Shown here: one piece after another, positions 1 through 12,341 of the stretch
Position numbering within the stretch: position 1 is the stretch's first letter
Layout: every line of letters begins with the position of its first letter
Program-made: the position numbers and the translations under genes
Source: Malus domestica
Taxonomy: Eukaryota; Streptophyta; Magnoliopsida; Rosales; Rosaceae
Reading direction: 5' to 3'
Assembly (NCBI RefSeq): GCF_042453785.1
Contig: NC_091677.1
Coordinates: 21,701,501 to 21,765,500 of the forward strand
Length of the DNA stretch: 64,000 nt
Notes under the pieces: generated by a model
Seen by the model: only the letters and a program-made list of their open reading frames with translations
The model's database searches: none
Told to the model about the DNA's origin: nothing

Positions 1-1128
1 TTTTTATTTAAAACTTGAATTGTATACTGCATTCAAACATAGGAGAATTACTTGTGAAAAACTCGCATTCGGATGATTGTAGAAAATGATGGGGCATATG
101 ATTTGAATTTTCGTATTTATTCTTAATTTTGCACTCTTTTCACTTCGTGTATACTTCTCTTAAATATTATAATTGTTTATTATCTTTTAATTTGTTCAAT
201 CTAAGTTAGTTCAAACAAGAAGCATGCAAGAAGTGAAAATAGTATGCAAATCATTTTTCAAAGGGTAATTGTTATTACTTAAATGCTAGTTAACGTACTT
301 TTTTTTAATGCTACATCACATAATTTATAAATTTAGTCTACCTAATATTATTTATTTTTTAAAATATGGAGAGAAATTTCATATTGCGTGTGTTAAGTAA
401 AATGGCTAAATAATTTCAACTTTTTAGTAGTTTTAACTGATCTGGTAAACAATAAAGAATAGATTAAACAATAATTAGATGAGTTCTACCTAGCTCCTCA
501 AGGATGCAGAGAGATTTTCAAAATACTTGTTGGACATAACTCTAAAATTCAGCCATGAAGTGTTAACTTCTTAATTTATTTTTTTTTAACAAATGATATT
601 ATATATATTAAGAGAGTGAAGAAGTGAACTAAATCTCATAATGGATTAGTAATAATATAATTCAAATTTATCTTTGACGATAATTGAACCTAAGATCTAT
701 CTCATTTAAAAATGAAAAGTAATGTAATTATATCGTACTAGTTGTTAATTTCTAAAATGAGATGGAGGCTATTTGGCAAGAGGAGGCAAATTCTCTGCCC
801 TCCTATTTCTCGTGTCCTCCTGTTTGTATGGTCACAGTTAAATCACGTCAACATGTTATATTACTATTCTTTTTTGTCTTATTATCTATATAAAAAAAAT
901 ATAAAATATTAACGTGCTTTAACCGTGACACACAAAACATGAGGACACCCCTTGGCAAGAACCCTAACCCACGTGAAAAAAGAAAAGGGTGGAAGATTGA
1001 AAGGACATGTAAAAAAAAGCAGATAGTACGGCATTACACAGTTATAGTAGGTAATAATTAGTGTTCCTCTTTTGGGGGATTAGGGTTTTACTAATATCAT
1101 ATCTTCTGGCGTTTGCTCCAGGTTAGTA

Positions 1129-1148
1129 TCTCTCTCTCTCTCTCTCTC
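1129..1148. repeat. (TC)n microsatellite
   Basis: Ten TC dinucleotide units in a row. Pyrimidine runs like this are common in plant 5' leaders, but no gene could be joined to it. Confidence 0.9.
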
Positions 1149-1686
1149 GCGCTGCTGTGCATGACTCTGTCCCATGCACGATGCACCCAATAATCATTAA
1201 TATTTTATTTACAGTTTGTCTCCTACCCACTTGCGGTCCTACCCAGTCAAATCCCAACCTCTCCGATTTTATTCCCTTCAATTAGAAGATCGCCTAGCAA
1301 CGGGCAGGTATTTCCTACCTGCGATACTACTGTAGTGATCAGCTCTAGAGAGATGATCACGAGATATGCATGCGTGTAGATCAAATCTTTTGCATTAAAA
1401 ATGAGTGTGACTTTTCTGTGATCCTAATCATTAACTGATACGTATTTATAAATCTAATTTTTATTAACTTCTTATTAATCAGTAAATGAGGTACACAGAC
1501 GATTTGATGTCTCATATTTCTTAAATAAATTGTTAAAGGATTAATTGGAAATTTCGGTGACACTATCCAAATTTTAGATCATGTTCCTAGCCAATCGGCG
1601 AAAAAGCAAATGTTGTAATTAAAAATTAAATTATGATTGTTTCCCCTTATTTTCTGTTGAACAACGTTTCATATCAGAAATATGAT

Positions 1687-1690
<4 letters not shown>

Positions 1691-1718
<28 letters not shown>
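1691..1718. repeat. (AT)n microsatellite
   Basis: Fourteen AT units in a row in intergenic DNA. Probably length-variable between individuals. Confidence 0.9.
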
Positions 1719-1723
<5 letters not shown>

Positions 1724-2460
1724 CAACTAGTTTCACTACTAATCGTACCAACTTTTTTTATGATAAAATTATAAGCCTATTGAAGTACTGGTAGTTAAGT
1801 TAAATAAAATATCAATATAATTAATAGCAGACTGTTGGACCATCTCTGAAGCCTAACACTTTCATCCTTACAATTTTTTAAAGAGTCAAGAGTTATTTTT
1901 TTCTTTTATATAAAACAATAAGCCATGGATGTGATTAATTTTTTAGTTTATTCAAAATTATTTTATTATGTTGAATAACTTTCCATTCACATGAGACAAA
2001 AAGAGAATTGTTATGAAGATTAATTCGTTTTGGAAAATGATAAGGAGACTATCTAGTTTTGTACATGTCATATGATTGATGAATTTATGTTTATGTCATT
2101 GAATGTTGATTAGTGAAAGTACACGTAACAAATGATTATGTATATGGTGAGTATACACCATACTTATGGTGATGAGCAAAAAAACTTCTAAATTTGTAAA
2201 CGACGTGACATTGAAGTTGATAATTAAGTTATTACTTAAGTATTGATTAACGTACTTATTTATTATTGGTAACATATTATTTGATTTGAGAATTTAATCT
2301 ATAAATTGATATATCTAGTATTACTCGAGTGTAAATATCTCCACTCATTCATCACTAGGTTAGATTCCCTTTGTTCCATCTTCCATGTAAACAAACGGCT
2401 CTGAATTTTTTGTTGTATTTTAACTTGGTGTGAACACTAAGTACCTTAAAATGTGTCACT

Positions 2461-4167
2461 GTCGGTGACTCGGTGGTCAATAGGCCAGAGTCAACGAATT
2501 TTCATCCATATGACCTTGGAATCGCCGGCGGCGAGTTTTTGAGACATTGGCGCCATATTCGTGGGACCCGGCCAACTGTCGTTCTCTTTGCCAGCTCTTC
2601 GCAACTTGTGCCCATCCTCCTTTCCCAAAACCAGCCTTCGTTTAGCAATTATTTTACCCTCGCCCCTTTTTATAGAAGTATTTTGGAAATTATTTTAATT
2701 GTTTGGTTAATAGCAATTATTAACATCTTGATCAAAACTTAATTTTCAATCTAAATCTTTTTTTTTTCTCTTAATATTTTGATCCAAACTTCATTTTCAA
2801 ACTGCATCTTGTTTTTTTTTCTTTCCCTTTTATTCAATAGTCTACAGGTTGGTTTGGGATCGTGGTACTTTAAAAAACACAACTTATTAAAAAATTTAAA
2901 ATATTAAATGTGTTTTGGTTATAAATTTTTTTTTTTAAATTGCTGTCAATGAAAGTAGAAAAACATAGAAAAGCATAAAGGGTCTACCATATTTCCAAAA
3001 TGAGTGTTTTTTTTTAAAACATGGTAATCAATGCTCATTTAATGAAATTTTCAAATAGCAAGTATACCCTCACATATTTTACAAAATTACAATTTCTACC
3101 CTTACATTTTTGTCTTTGATAATTATTATATCACATTAAATATCATACATTTTTAGTCATTTAACATATTCAAGGCAATTAACAGAAAAAATTTACCGAA
3201 CACATTTTTTTTTATTAAAAGTACTTTTACAAAAAAAAAATTTACTAAACACTCAACTTTATTTTATAGTTATTTATTTTCACAGTACAGTAGAACAATT
3301 TTTTTTTAAACACAACAATACCAAACTAGCCCTACGTCTAGTTGAAATAAAATCTATCCTAACTACTTATTGGTCCCCAAAAATTCATCATTTCTTAAAT
3401 ATGTGAGATAATTTTATATTCTAAATTACAAAAAAAAAATCTTACATATAATCATTCATCAATTACAAGTTATGTGATGATCAATAATTATTCTAAATAA
3501 CGAAAATACTTACATATAATTATTCATCAATTACAAGTTGTGTGATGATCAATAATAGTTAAAGAGCAATCCAACAAACTCATCGTGACAATGCAAGAAT
3601 TTTTAATAATTAAACTTGTGGTTAAAGTGATCCGATCTAAAACAAAAACAAAAAAGTTTTTGAAGAGCAGCCATAGAATTTCGTTTCAGGAAAAAAAAAA
3701 AAGGGCTGAGTACACAATAGAATAGACCAAAAAGAGGCCGAAGACCAAAGACCAGTCTCCTCACCATTATATGCAATCACAAAAAAATCAGCTAACAAAA
3801 CCGGTGGTTCCTTGAACCACGACCAAAATCCCTCCACCTCAATGCGAACCATGCAAGGCGATGGGTCATCTCATTGGCCTAGTTACGAGTATGGGATGCG
3901 ATAACTCCAGTGCTCGTCGATATAAAAGCTTCCGCGTTTGGGCTGGAAAATTCGTCTAGCTGCAATGTGAACCAAACAAAAGAAAATTTCCGTGAAAGAC
4001 ATCAATCTAAATGATGAAACGTTTGAATAGACTTAATTCAAAAATTTGTAGCCCTTCATAACTAGGACCACAACCTTGAGGGGTTAAACACCAATTCATT
4101 TAAATTATGAGCGCGTTAGAGAGCATCGATTAGCCCTATCAACAAAGTCAAATATAATTTAAGCTTA
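2461..4167. other. Intergenic DNA with a GC-richer island, no gene assigned
   Basis: Positions 2460-2650 are clearly GC-richer than the surroundings and open in one frame (2473-2742 +). The predicted peptide matches no family I know and ends in low-complexity hydrophobic sequence. The rest is AT-rich and contains a 68-bp direct duplication at 3441-3556. No gene could be supported. Confidence 0.5.
3441..3556. repeat. Direct duplication, 68-bp period
   Basis: The roughly 50-bp segment starting CTTACATATAAT at 3441 recurs at 3509 with a few changes, including the shared ATTCATCAATTACAAGTT. It is a simple local tandem duplication. Confidence 0.8.
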
Positions 4168-5612
4168 GGGGGGAATGAATTGTATATTGAGTTTGATGGA
4201 TTTTCATAGAATTATGAACACATAGATTTTGAAGAAGTATACTTGACTTGGTGATGTAGAGAAAGTAGCATTTACATACATGAATAATTGTGATATTCAT
4301 GTACGAGGAAGTCCATACAGTGCATTAAAAAGTAATTTTGGCTTAAATAATATTCCATGTACTAGGATTATCTAAGAGCCATCATAAGTATTTTGTACTA
4401 GGCTCATTGTATTGGGATAAATTGGGTTCATGCATCAAATTAATTTGGGTGATGAGTTCAATGCATGGGATGGGGGATGAACATCAAGACAACTTTTGGA
4501 TGTCAAATTACAAGTAAGAGTTTACTCTCTTTCGTTCTATCAATTTGGGTATTCTGTAGGAATCAACATGGCATAGGTTTCCTTTGTTCTTGGATATTCT
4601 CATCTATGAGAATCAACAAAAATTAAGGATTTATTGTGTTCTAGAGTTTGTTCCCTTTTTTCAATATTATATACTGCATCACTTACATAGAATCCATGTG
4701 TATGTCGATTGAATTCTACATGGACTTTAATAGAGTTTTTGAGACTTTGATCATGGAATAATAGAGTTATGTGGATTGTTATGGACTTTTTAATAACCAA
4801 TCTATTAATAAAGTACGGTTATTTTCAAACATTTCACACTATTTGAAATGATGATTATGACCATGACAAAATGGTCTTATGAGATTGTGGAAGTGCCATG
4901 TGGTGATTTTTGGCAATATGTTGGTAGTAAAGTAGTGTCTTTGGTCATTACGATAATCATACGGGTGGAAATAGTGGCGGGTTGGGGTGGTGGAGTAGGG
5001 TTGGGGCGGTAGTGATGATGGTGGTAGAGGTGGCGGTCATAATAAAGATGATATCAGTGGTGGTCATGGTAGGGGTGATGATGATAATAAAAAGGTAGTC
5101 ATAGGAGGTTGTGGTATGGTGGTGAAAATGGGACAATGGTGACGGCCATGGTAAGGTGGTAGTAGTCGAGGAGGTCTGGAGAGATGATCATGATAATGGT
5201 GACGGTTGGGCTGGAGAGATGGTCACGGTAAGGTGGTGGTGGCAGCATGGTGGTGGAAGGATAAACATTACATTATAGTGGATGGTGGAGTATATTATCA
5301 AAATGAAAAAAAATGAAATCCATCAAAATTTTAAGGGTGGATGTTGGATTTGAAATGACAATAAACATACTATAACCACTCAAAGTCTATTAAAATCCTT
5401 TAAAATCAATGAAATTTTAAGTACACTTAGAATTTTGTAACTTGCAAAAAGTCATAATTGAATGCCACAAAATTTTCATAGACTTTCTAGAGTCATAAAA
5501 GTCTTTATCCAATACAGAGTGACTTTTATTGACTCCTTAAAATGTGGTATTAAATACACCTAAATTTCAAAAACAAGCAAAGTCCATCAAACACCATATA
5601 CAATACACCCCC
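4168..5612. mobile_element. Non-autonomous inverted-repeat DNA transposon candidate, 1.45 kb
   Basis: The left end reads GGGGGGAATGAATTG followed by TATATTGAGTTTGATGGA. The reverse complement of the right end reads GGGGGTGTATTGTATATG followed by GTGTTTGATGGAC. The two ends form an imperfect terminal inverted repeat of about 35 bp. TA lies just outside each end (4166-4167 and 5613-5614), which fits a TA target duplication, although a TTA/CTA reading is also possible. No transposase is encoded. The centre (about 4965-5275) is a degenerate GGTGGT/GATGGTGG-rich tract. The superfamily is uncertain: Tc1/mariner-like or PIF/Harbinger-like. Confidence 0.6.
4965..5275 (+). repeat. GGTGGT/GATGGT-rich low-complexity tract
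   Basis: A purine-rich, G-rich stretch of imperfect GGTGGT, GATGGTGG and GGTCATGG units inside the inverted-repeat element. It has no long open frame and looks like microsatellite-derived filler. Confidence 0.7.
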
Positions 5613-6814
5613 TAGGTTGTAAATTCAACTTTACCAAATTTTATTATAGAAATTGAATCCTCAACATGATACTACAACTGGAACGCACAATTTGATATAC
5701 GAGCCTAATTTAGACACAAATTTAGTATGCTCAATTCCTCATAACTTGTTATTCAAGCTCAACCAAATTGATGTACACAACTAGAGTTTTAGCCTAATTT
5801 TTCTAAGTTTTTATTGAATTTATTTGAACTTGGTCAAAGTAGATAGGATTTTCAAACTAAAATTGAGTATAATGAGTTATTGAGATCACCTCTCTTCTAT
5901 TTTTAATAAGTGAATAAAGGCTCCAATTTTCCAATATATTTTTTACCTCCCTTTCTTTGATTGAGAAAAAGAAAAGATTAGGAAGCCATAAAAGGGGCAA
6001 TTTAGTCAAAAACCCAGAAAAATCAAATGGTCCACAATATCCCCAGGTGGGTGGCTCTCTGCAAATCTGTATACTCTGTTTTTTTACACCGTATTCTGTT
6101 GCATGCAAAATTTTAACCAAAGAGTTGTCAATCAGTGAGCTTTCAACACAAATGCTCTGTTTGCAATCCCTTCTTCCTTCCTTCCTGCCAAGTCCCCACC
6201 CTCCCTATTTATTCCTCCATTTCCAAACTCTTGCTGCTAAATTCTTCCTATTTCCTCCAAAACCTGCCGAATCTTTCTCTCACTCCAAATCCAAATCACC
6301 ACTTAAAATATACAAAAGATTACAATTAAATTAAGATCCCATTTTTAGATTTTAGCTATAAATTTTTATCACCAACTCACACTAATTTCAGCAGCAGTTG
6401 GACTTTGTTTGTCAGTGTCATGATCTCACTCCACAAGTCTTACTATTTCTTCCCAAACCCATCAAATCAATGTAGCTTAACTTTGTGCTTCTCCATCGAA
6501 GTTCTTGCTGTCACTCTGCTGTGCTGAACAAAACCCAGTTCGTCAAATCTTTGATCTCCCTCCACCAATTGATCATGACACCATTTTTCCACAATCCACA
6601 CCCATAAATTGAGCTAATTAGAACAACCCACTTCCCAATTCTTCCCCGTTTTTCTTTTTCTGCTACCAATGTACTGCAATCATTCTGCTGAACAGATCCC
6701 AATTTGTCAAATCTTTGATCTCACCCCACCAATTGATCAAGCCAACATTTTTTCCACAACCCACTTCACAATTCTTCAACTTTTTCCTTTTTTTCTGAAC
6801 TAATTTTCTTGACC
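5613..6814 (+). promoter_or_regulatory. Upstream and leader region of the LYK3-type gene
   Basis: Sequence between the inverted-repeat element and the LYK3-type start codon. It turns pyrimidine-rich from about 6160, as plant 5' leaders often do. A TATTTATT-like box occurs near 6203 but its use as a TATA box is only a guess. The last 300 bp consist of two imperfect copies of one about 150-bp sequence (separate entry). Several ATGs in the leader head short frames only. Confidence 0.45.
6513..6799 (+). repeat. Tandem duplication in the LYK3-type leader
   Basis: Positions about 6513-6662 and 6680-6799 align along their length. They share CTGCTGAAC, GTCAAATCTTTGATCTC, CCACCAATTGATCA, TTTTTCCACAA and CAATTCTTC in the same order. 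The copies differ by many substitutions and small gaps, so the duplication is not recent. It sits immediately upstream of the start codon at 6815. Confidence 0.75.
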
Positions 6815-9800
6815 ATGAAGCTTCAATGGAATCCAATACCAATACTTTTACACCTTTTTCTCCTTCAAATTACCCTTTCCATAGCTTTCTCCCCAAGCCC
6901 CATGAACTGTACGGACACAACTCGCCTGTGCACCTCCTTTTTGGCCTTTAAGCCGGAACCCAATGAGACTCTGCCGGTGATTCAGAGCCTGTTCGACGTA
7001 TTGCCGGAAGATGTGACCGTTGAGGGCGGCGACGGGCGGGGCTACGTGTTTGTGAAGAAGAACTGTTCTTGTGCGGAGGGGATCAAGAGTTACTTAACCA
7101 ACACAACGTTTACTGTGAAATCTGCAGATGGGAATGTTTATGACATGGTTATGGAGGCCTATGGTGGGCTGACTTTTCTGCCTAATACCACTAGGCGGGC
7201 CGGGTACGGCGCAGTTGTGTCGTTGAGGCTGATGTGTGGGTGTTCGAGTGGGTTGTGGAACTATCTGATGAGTTATGTGATGAGGGATGGGGATAGCATT
7301 GAGTCTCTGGCTAGCCGGTTCGGGGTTAGCATGGATAGCATTGAGAAGGTGAATGGGATTAGTGATCCTGATAATGTGACTGTTGGCCATCTGTATTACA
7401 TTCCTTTGAATTCAGGTGAGTCTTTTTTTGCTTTATTTTTTGGGTTCATGTGATTTAGTTGTGATTTACTCTGTTTGTGTAATTTAGTGGAGGTGTTTAT
7501 TGGGTATAATTGTTGGTATACTGTGAGGGAAAGCTGTCCATTTTAATCTGCTTTCGGGTTAGATTAGTTCAAAGTTATCAAAAATGCAATTCAGTTAAAC
7601 TTGTGTGGTAAACTGTGGGAACATTGTATTAGAATTTAGAGATGAATTACTGAGTGAAACTGAGGAAGCATAGTGCAGGTCTATCAGTTTATTAATAATT
7701 TTAAATGAGATATCATGTCATGTTTACTGGAGCAATGATCAAATCACCATGATTGTACCCTTACCAAATTTTGCTGCTAATACTTACAATCAAGTGTAAG
7801 TATGGTATGAAAAGGAAAAATTCATTGGTTTGCTAGGCGAATGGATGATGCTCAATAGAAATTGGCCGATTGGGAATCAGTACTTGTTTAAATTTTCTTT
7901 TGTATTCCTATCTCTTTTATGGATCTTCCTGTTCCTGGGTCATTATGATTAGAGCTAAATCCATTGTTGTAAGTTTATTTGTTTGATTTTTTATCATGGT
8001 TCTAGTTCCTGGTGAGCCGTATCCTTTGGAGACGATTTCTCCTGCTCCTGTTCCTTCTCCATCCAATGCCAGTGTTTCAGGTATGGTATTACGATAATTT
8101 AATTTGAAATGGCGAGCCGATAGTTTTGTTAATGTAATATGCACAAAATTAAAACTAAAACTGGTTGCCTTGGTAGTAGTTCTTTTATTGTCAAATTTTG
8201 GTGACCTTAATGTAGAGGAAACATTGGAGTCGTCACAGTAGCAGAACAATTAAGGGTTTTACATGATAAAGTGTTTTTCATTAGAGACGTAGATTCAAGT
8301 TTATGCTGCCTTTCTTGAATAAAATGAAAGATGATCAGAAACAAATTAAGATTCTCAATGCAATATCTCAATGGGGATCTTGTGAAGAAATGTTGGCTAA
8401 TTTATATTCCAAATCTGTTACTTTTAATGTTTAAAATTATTGTCAAGAAGGCGAAGAAAGATGGCCGTGTAAGTATGCATGAAATTCGTTTTCATTTTTT
8501 AATTGTGATGCATTTCTAATCTTTTGCACACACTTTAGGCACGGAGGAGCAGAGGCAACAAAATCTGTTGCAAATTTTGTTTCCAGACAATGTTGTTAGT
8601 TCGATGAGAATATTAGTTGTTAATGCTTTGAAACAAACTGTTTTTTAAGCATCCCCGCCTATTTCTCTTTCTTCTTAGCTTTCCCTTGCCTTTCTAATTT
8701 CCCTGGATTTTTCCACTCAAGAACGACGTAGTGCACAATACTGCATCTTTTAAATCATTATAATAAGTTGTTTACTTTTTGTTTGCAGCAAATGAAGAGA
8801 ATCATAAGGCGCATCTGCCATATTTATGGATTGTAGGGAGTTTAGGGATCATTCTTGTTGTGATCGTATTAGGCATAGTTTTATATGTTTGCCTGAGGTC
8901 ATCAAGCTGCTTTACTGAAGCACAAAGAAGTAGTTCAAAAGATCCTGATGGTCAAATTAGGTTTCATGTTCTTCGGAAGCCAAGTTTTTGTTGTGCTTCG
9001 GGTGGGTACATGTGTTGCACCTCATCAGATTGGAAGCAAACTAATGGAGATCCTAGCAGTCAGCAGGCAACTATCCCCAAAGGTTTTAATGTCTGAACTA
9101 TATTATCTCAAATTGTATTTATTCCTCATGTTTGACTACGAAGTTCTGCCTTTCTAAATGAGTGATGAGTATTCTCTGTATAAGGAAAAAAAGAGAACTT
9201 AGAATGCACGTTGTGCGTGTGTAATCTGCTTCTTTATCCAATCTTTATATACCAAAATGTCGGACTGATCCTCTCCGTTACTTGTTGCAGCTATTGGCAG
9301 TCATGTACTTGATGTGGAGAAGCCTGTCATTTTCACATATGAAGATATTTTTTCCTCAACAGATGGGTTTTCTGATTCGCGTCTTCTGGGCCATGGAACA
9401 TATGGTTCCGTGTATTATGGCCTTCTCCGTGAGCAGGTTCGCAGATTTCTACTTTGCTTCCCATAATTTACTTTTTCTTTTACCATCTAGTGTAAGTTTC
9501 CTTGTCACACAATTGTCACCTTGTGGGTAATGGTTTGACTTCTATCCAGGAAGTTGCTATTAAAAGAATGACCGCTACAAAAACTAAAGAGTTTCTGGCA
9601 GAAATAAAAGTTCTATGCAAGGTTCATCATTCAAATCTGGTAAGTCTCATTGTAGTTTTGGAGCTTGTTGCTTTGGATGTTTTAGAAATCTGACTTTTAT
9701 TTGCATTTAATTATTTCAAGGTAGAATTGATTGGTTATACAGCAAATGACGAGGAGCTCTTCCTTCTATATGAATATGCCCAAAAAGGTTCACTTAAAAG

Positions 9801-11781
9801 CCATTTGCATGATCCTCAGAACAAAGGTAAGTTGCATGGTAACACTAAAATGTCATAAGCTAGCCCGGAGGTCTTGTTTTTTTACTTTCCTGTTGCTTTC
9901 TTTGGCCCATAATCGTATTCAGGTTAAAGCGTATTAAAAATTGGCTAATAATCTTCCAAAATTATGCGAACTTTGTGTTGTTGAGCCATGCACATGTTAT
10001 TGATCTTTGTGTATGATTAAAACTGTCTTATAGGTCATACATCACTTTCCTGGGTCATGAGGGTCCAGATTGCACTTGATGCTGCTAGAGGTCTCGAGTA
10101 CATCCATGAGCACACTAAAACTCATTATGTCCACCGCGATATCAAGACAAGCAACATCTTGCTTGATGGTTCCTTCAGGGCAAAGGTTCTAAGATAGTGT
10201 AGTGATTCCATTTGTGTTGTGCATTATACATTTCATACATTTCACTTATTGTCTTTGTATTTTAGATTTCAGACTTTGGGTTGGCAAGAATTTTTGGTAA
10301 AACAAGTGATGGAGAAGCTACCGTAACCAAAGTTGTTGGTACATATGGTTATCTGGCCCCAGAGTAAGTAACCGTACTTGCAGTTGACTACTCTGTCTTC
10401 AACAGGTTCAAGTTTTAATTTCATATCTCTTGCTTCCATAGATACTTGAGTGACGGTCGTGCTACTACAAAAAGTGATATTTATGCTTTTGGAGTTGTTC
10501 TTTTTGAGCTTATATCGGGGAAGGAGGCCGTTATACGAACTGAAGGCACAGCCACAAAAAATTCTGAGAGACGTTCACTGGTGTCAATTGTAAGTTCTGC
10601 TGAGGAGACGTAATTTTGTTCTCAATAGATAAACGATATAATGATCCTTTGGAGCGTAACATTTTTTAAGAGTAAGTCAAATTTATATGATTTTACCTGT
10701 TCGTATTGGTGGCACATCATTTGGTTTGCAAATTTGGTTTAAAAATTTGGTCTCCCTAGCATATTACCCTTATGGAAAATCAAAGCAATCTCCATGCGCT
10801 TGACAACATTCAATGAGAAATAAAAGCTAGATTTTAGTTATTCCACTGCACCTCCATTTTGTACTTACTTTGCATCTCTTAAGAAAAATCGACATGTGAC
10901 TCAGTCTCCTTTGGGTTTTCCGTATCCCTTTGTGGGATTTACAGTTTCCAAATATTTTCTATTACTGTTGCAAATGTTTCTAGTGCAAGAATTCTTGTTA
11001 TTTGCTCTATTTGTATGACACGTCCCTATTTTTGGTTGAATGCAGATGCAAACAGCTCTAAGGACTTCACCAGACTCCACGAGCATGTCAAACTTGAAAG
11101 ATTACGTTGATCCAAATATGATGGACTTGTATCCTCATGATTGCCTGTTCAAGGTAGAGTAATCACCTGTTGAACTCATATTGATTGATGAATATTTTTG
11201 CTTGCTTTTACTGACCGTGCCTCTCTGGTACAAGAAAGTGCTATAATTTTCTGATGACAATTGACATTTAAATTGATTTATATGAAAATCTGAGTGATAA
11301 AGTGGCGCTTATTCTTTCAATGGACCGCAGGAATGGGGATCGCGACCTGTGAGAGAATCATAAGTTGAAAGTAAATTATACTAGAATTGATCCATCAGCT
11401 TGAATATGGAAATGTGACATTGTTTTTAAGTCATCCTGAGCTTTGTTAATCAAGTTATCATGCTACAGAAAGTGGCTGTTAATACTTCACACCTCTCTCA
11501 CAAGTAATTATATTGTCAAAGTATACAAAACAAACGATAGGTTAATTTTGAAGTCGTATTTCAATGTTCATCAGTAACGCGTACATTTCTTCTTGTTGGC
11601 ATAACTCATTACACAGGTGGCCATGATAGCAAAGCAATGTGTAGATGAGGACCCCATCCTACGGCCTGACATGAAAGGAGTTGTGATTTCTCTATCACAG
11701 ATCCTCCTATCCTCAGTGGAGTGGGAAGCTACTCTTGCAGGGAACAGCCAGGTATTCAGTGGCCTTGTTCAGGGAAGATAG
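6815..11781 (+). CDS. LYK3: LysM receptor-like kinase, LYK3 type
   Basis: Exons: 6815-7415, 8006-8080, 8789-9082, 9291-9436, 9550-9639, 9721-9826, 10034-10185, 10266-10363, 10442-10589, 11046-11153, 11617-11781. They sum to 1983 nt, giving 660 aa, about the length of Arabidopsis LYK3. A signal peptide covers residues about 1-25. The ectodomain has the paired CxC motifs of LysM kinases (NCSC, CGC) and a clear LysM repeat ending [12 protein letters not shown] membrane segment lies at about 238-260. The kinase domain keeps GHGTYG (about 357), VAIK (about 377), HRD (about 471), DFG (about 491) and APE (about 520), so it should be an active RD kinase. The family perceives chito-oligosaccharide-type ligands at the plasma membrane, and Arabidopsis LYK3 has been linked to restraint of immunity and ABA cross-talk. 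I chose the ATG at 6815 because the signal peptide starts there. The LYK3 assignment rests on memory. Confidence 0.93.
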
Positions 11782-12341
11782 TGAAACCGCAAATTCCTTT
11801 TCAACCCGATGCCTTACAATATTTCATTCTTTTGCCCCTCGTTTATCTGTATCATTATGTGTGTATAGCGGCACATACGTAGTCATAAGCTGGTGGTATT
11901 TGTAGTGGCTTCTTCGTTCGGTCCTCTTTTTTCCCCGTTTAATGTTTTATTCTTTGTATTGTCATTTGTGGGAATTTTTTGATTTAATGTAAAATTAGAT
12001 GGAGGAGCTGAGGAAGGGTTGTTTCCTTGTATTACAAGTAAAGCTTTCAGTAGCTTAATTATATAAGTTATCTACAGTTGAAACTTTTATCTTACTTTTA
12101 ACATGGATTTTCTGTTATACCCCTACATATAATGTGGCGTAGCAAGTTTTCATCTGCAATTTCTAGAAAGCCTTGAGCTTCTTCGTTGAAATTCAGTGTC
12201 TCGTTTCTACGTCCGATTTGCTCTTCAATATCCAGCCGTTCGAGTGGATGAAAGCGTCTAGTATATACTTCGAATTCAAGGAAACATCCACAAAAATATC
12301 AGTAAAAGTTACGAAGAGAAACTGAAACCTGTAGACCTAAA
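11782..12341. other. Convergent 3' region between LYK3-type gene and dioxygenase relic
   Basis: T-rich sequence after the LYK3-type stop codon, likely containing its 3' UTR and, on the other strand, the former 3' end of the dioxygenase pseudogene. No further coding sequence was seen. Confidence 0.5.

Larger units (their letters stand above)
1..2460. other. AT-rich intergenic DNA, no gene seen
   Basis: No reading frame here resembles a known protein and no exon chain could be built. The stretch is strongly AT-rich, with a (TC)n run at 1129-1148 and an (AT)n run at 1691-1718. It could hold distal regulatory sequence or old transposon remains, but I see nothing specific. Confidence 0.6.

Noticed and set aside
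2473..2742. 89-codon plus-strand frame in a GC-richer patch
   Set aside because: No family resemblance, starts at a non-ATG codon, and runs into low-complexity hydrophobic sequence. Not supported as a gene.
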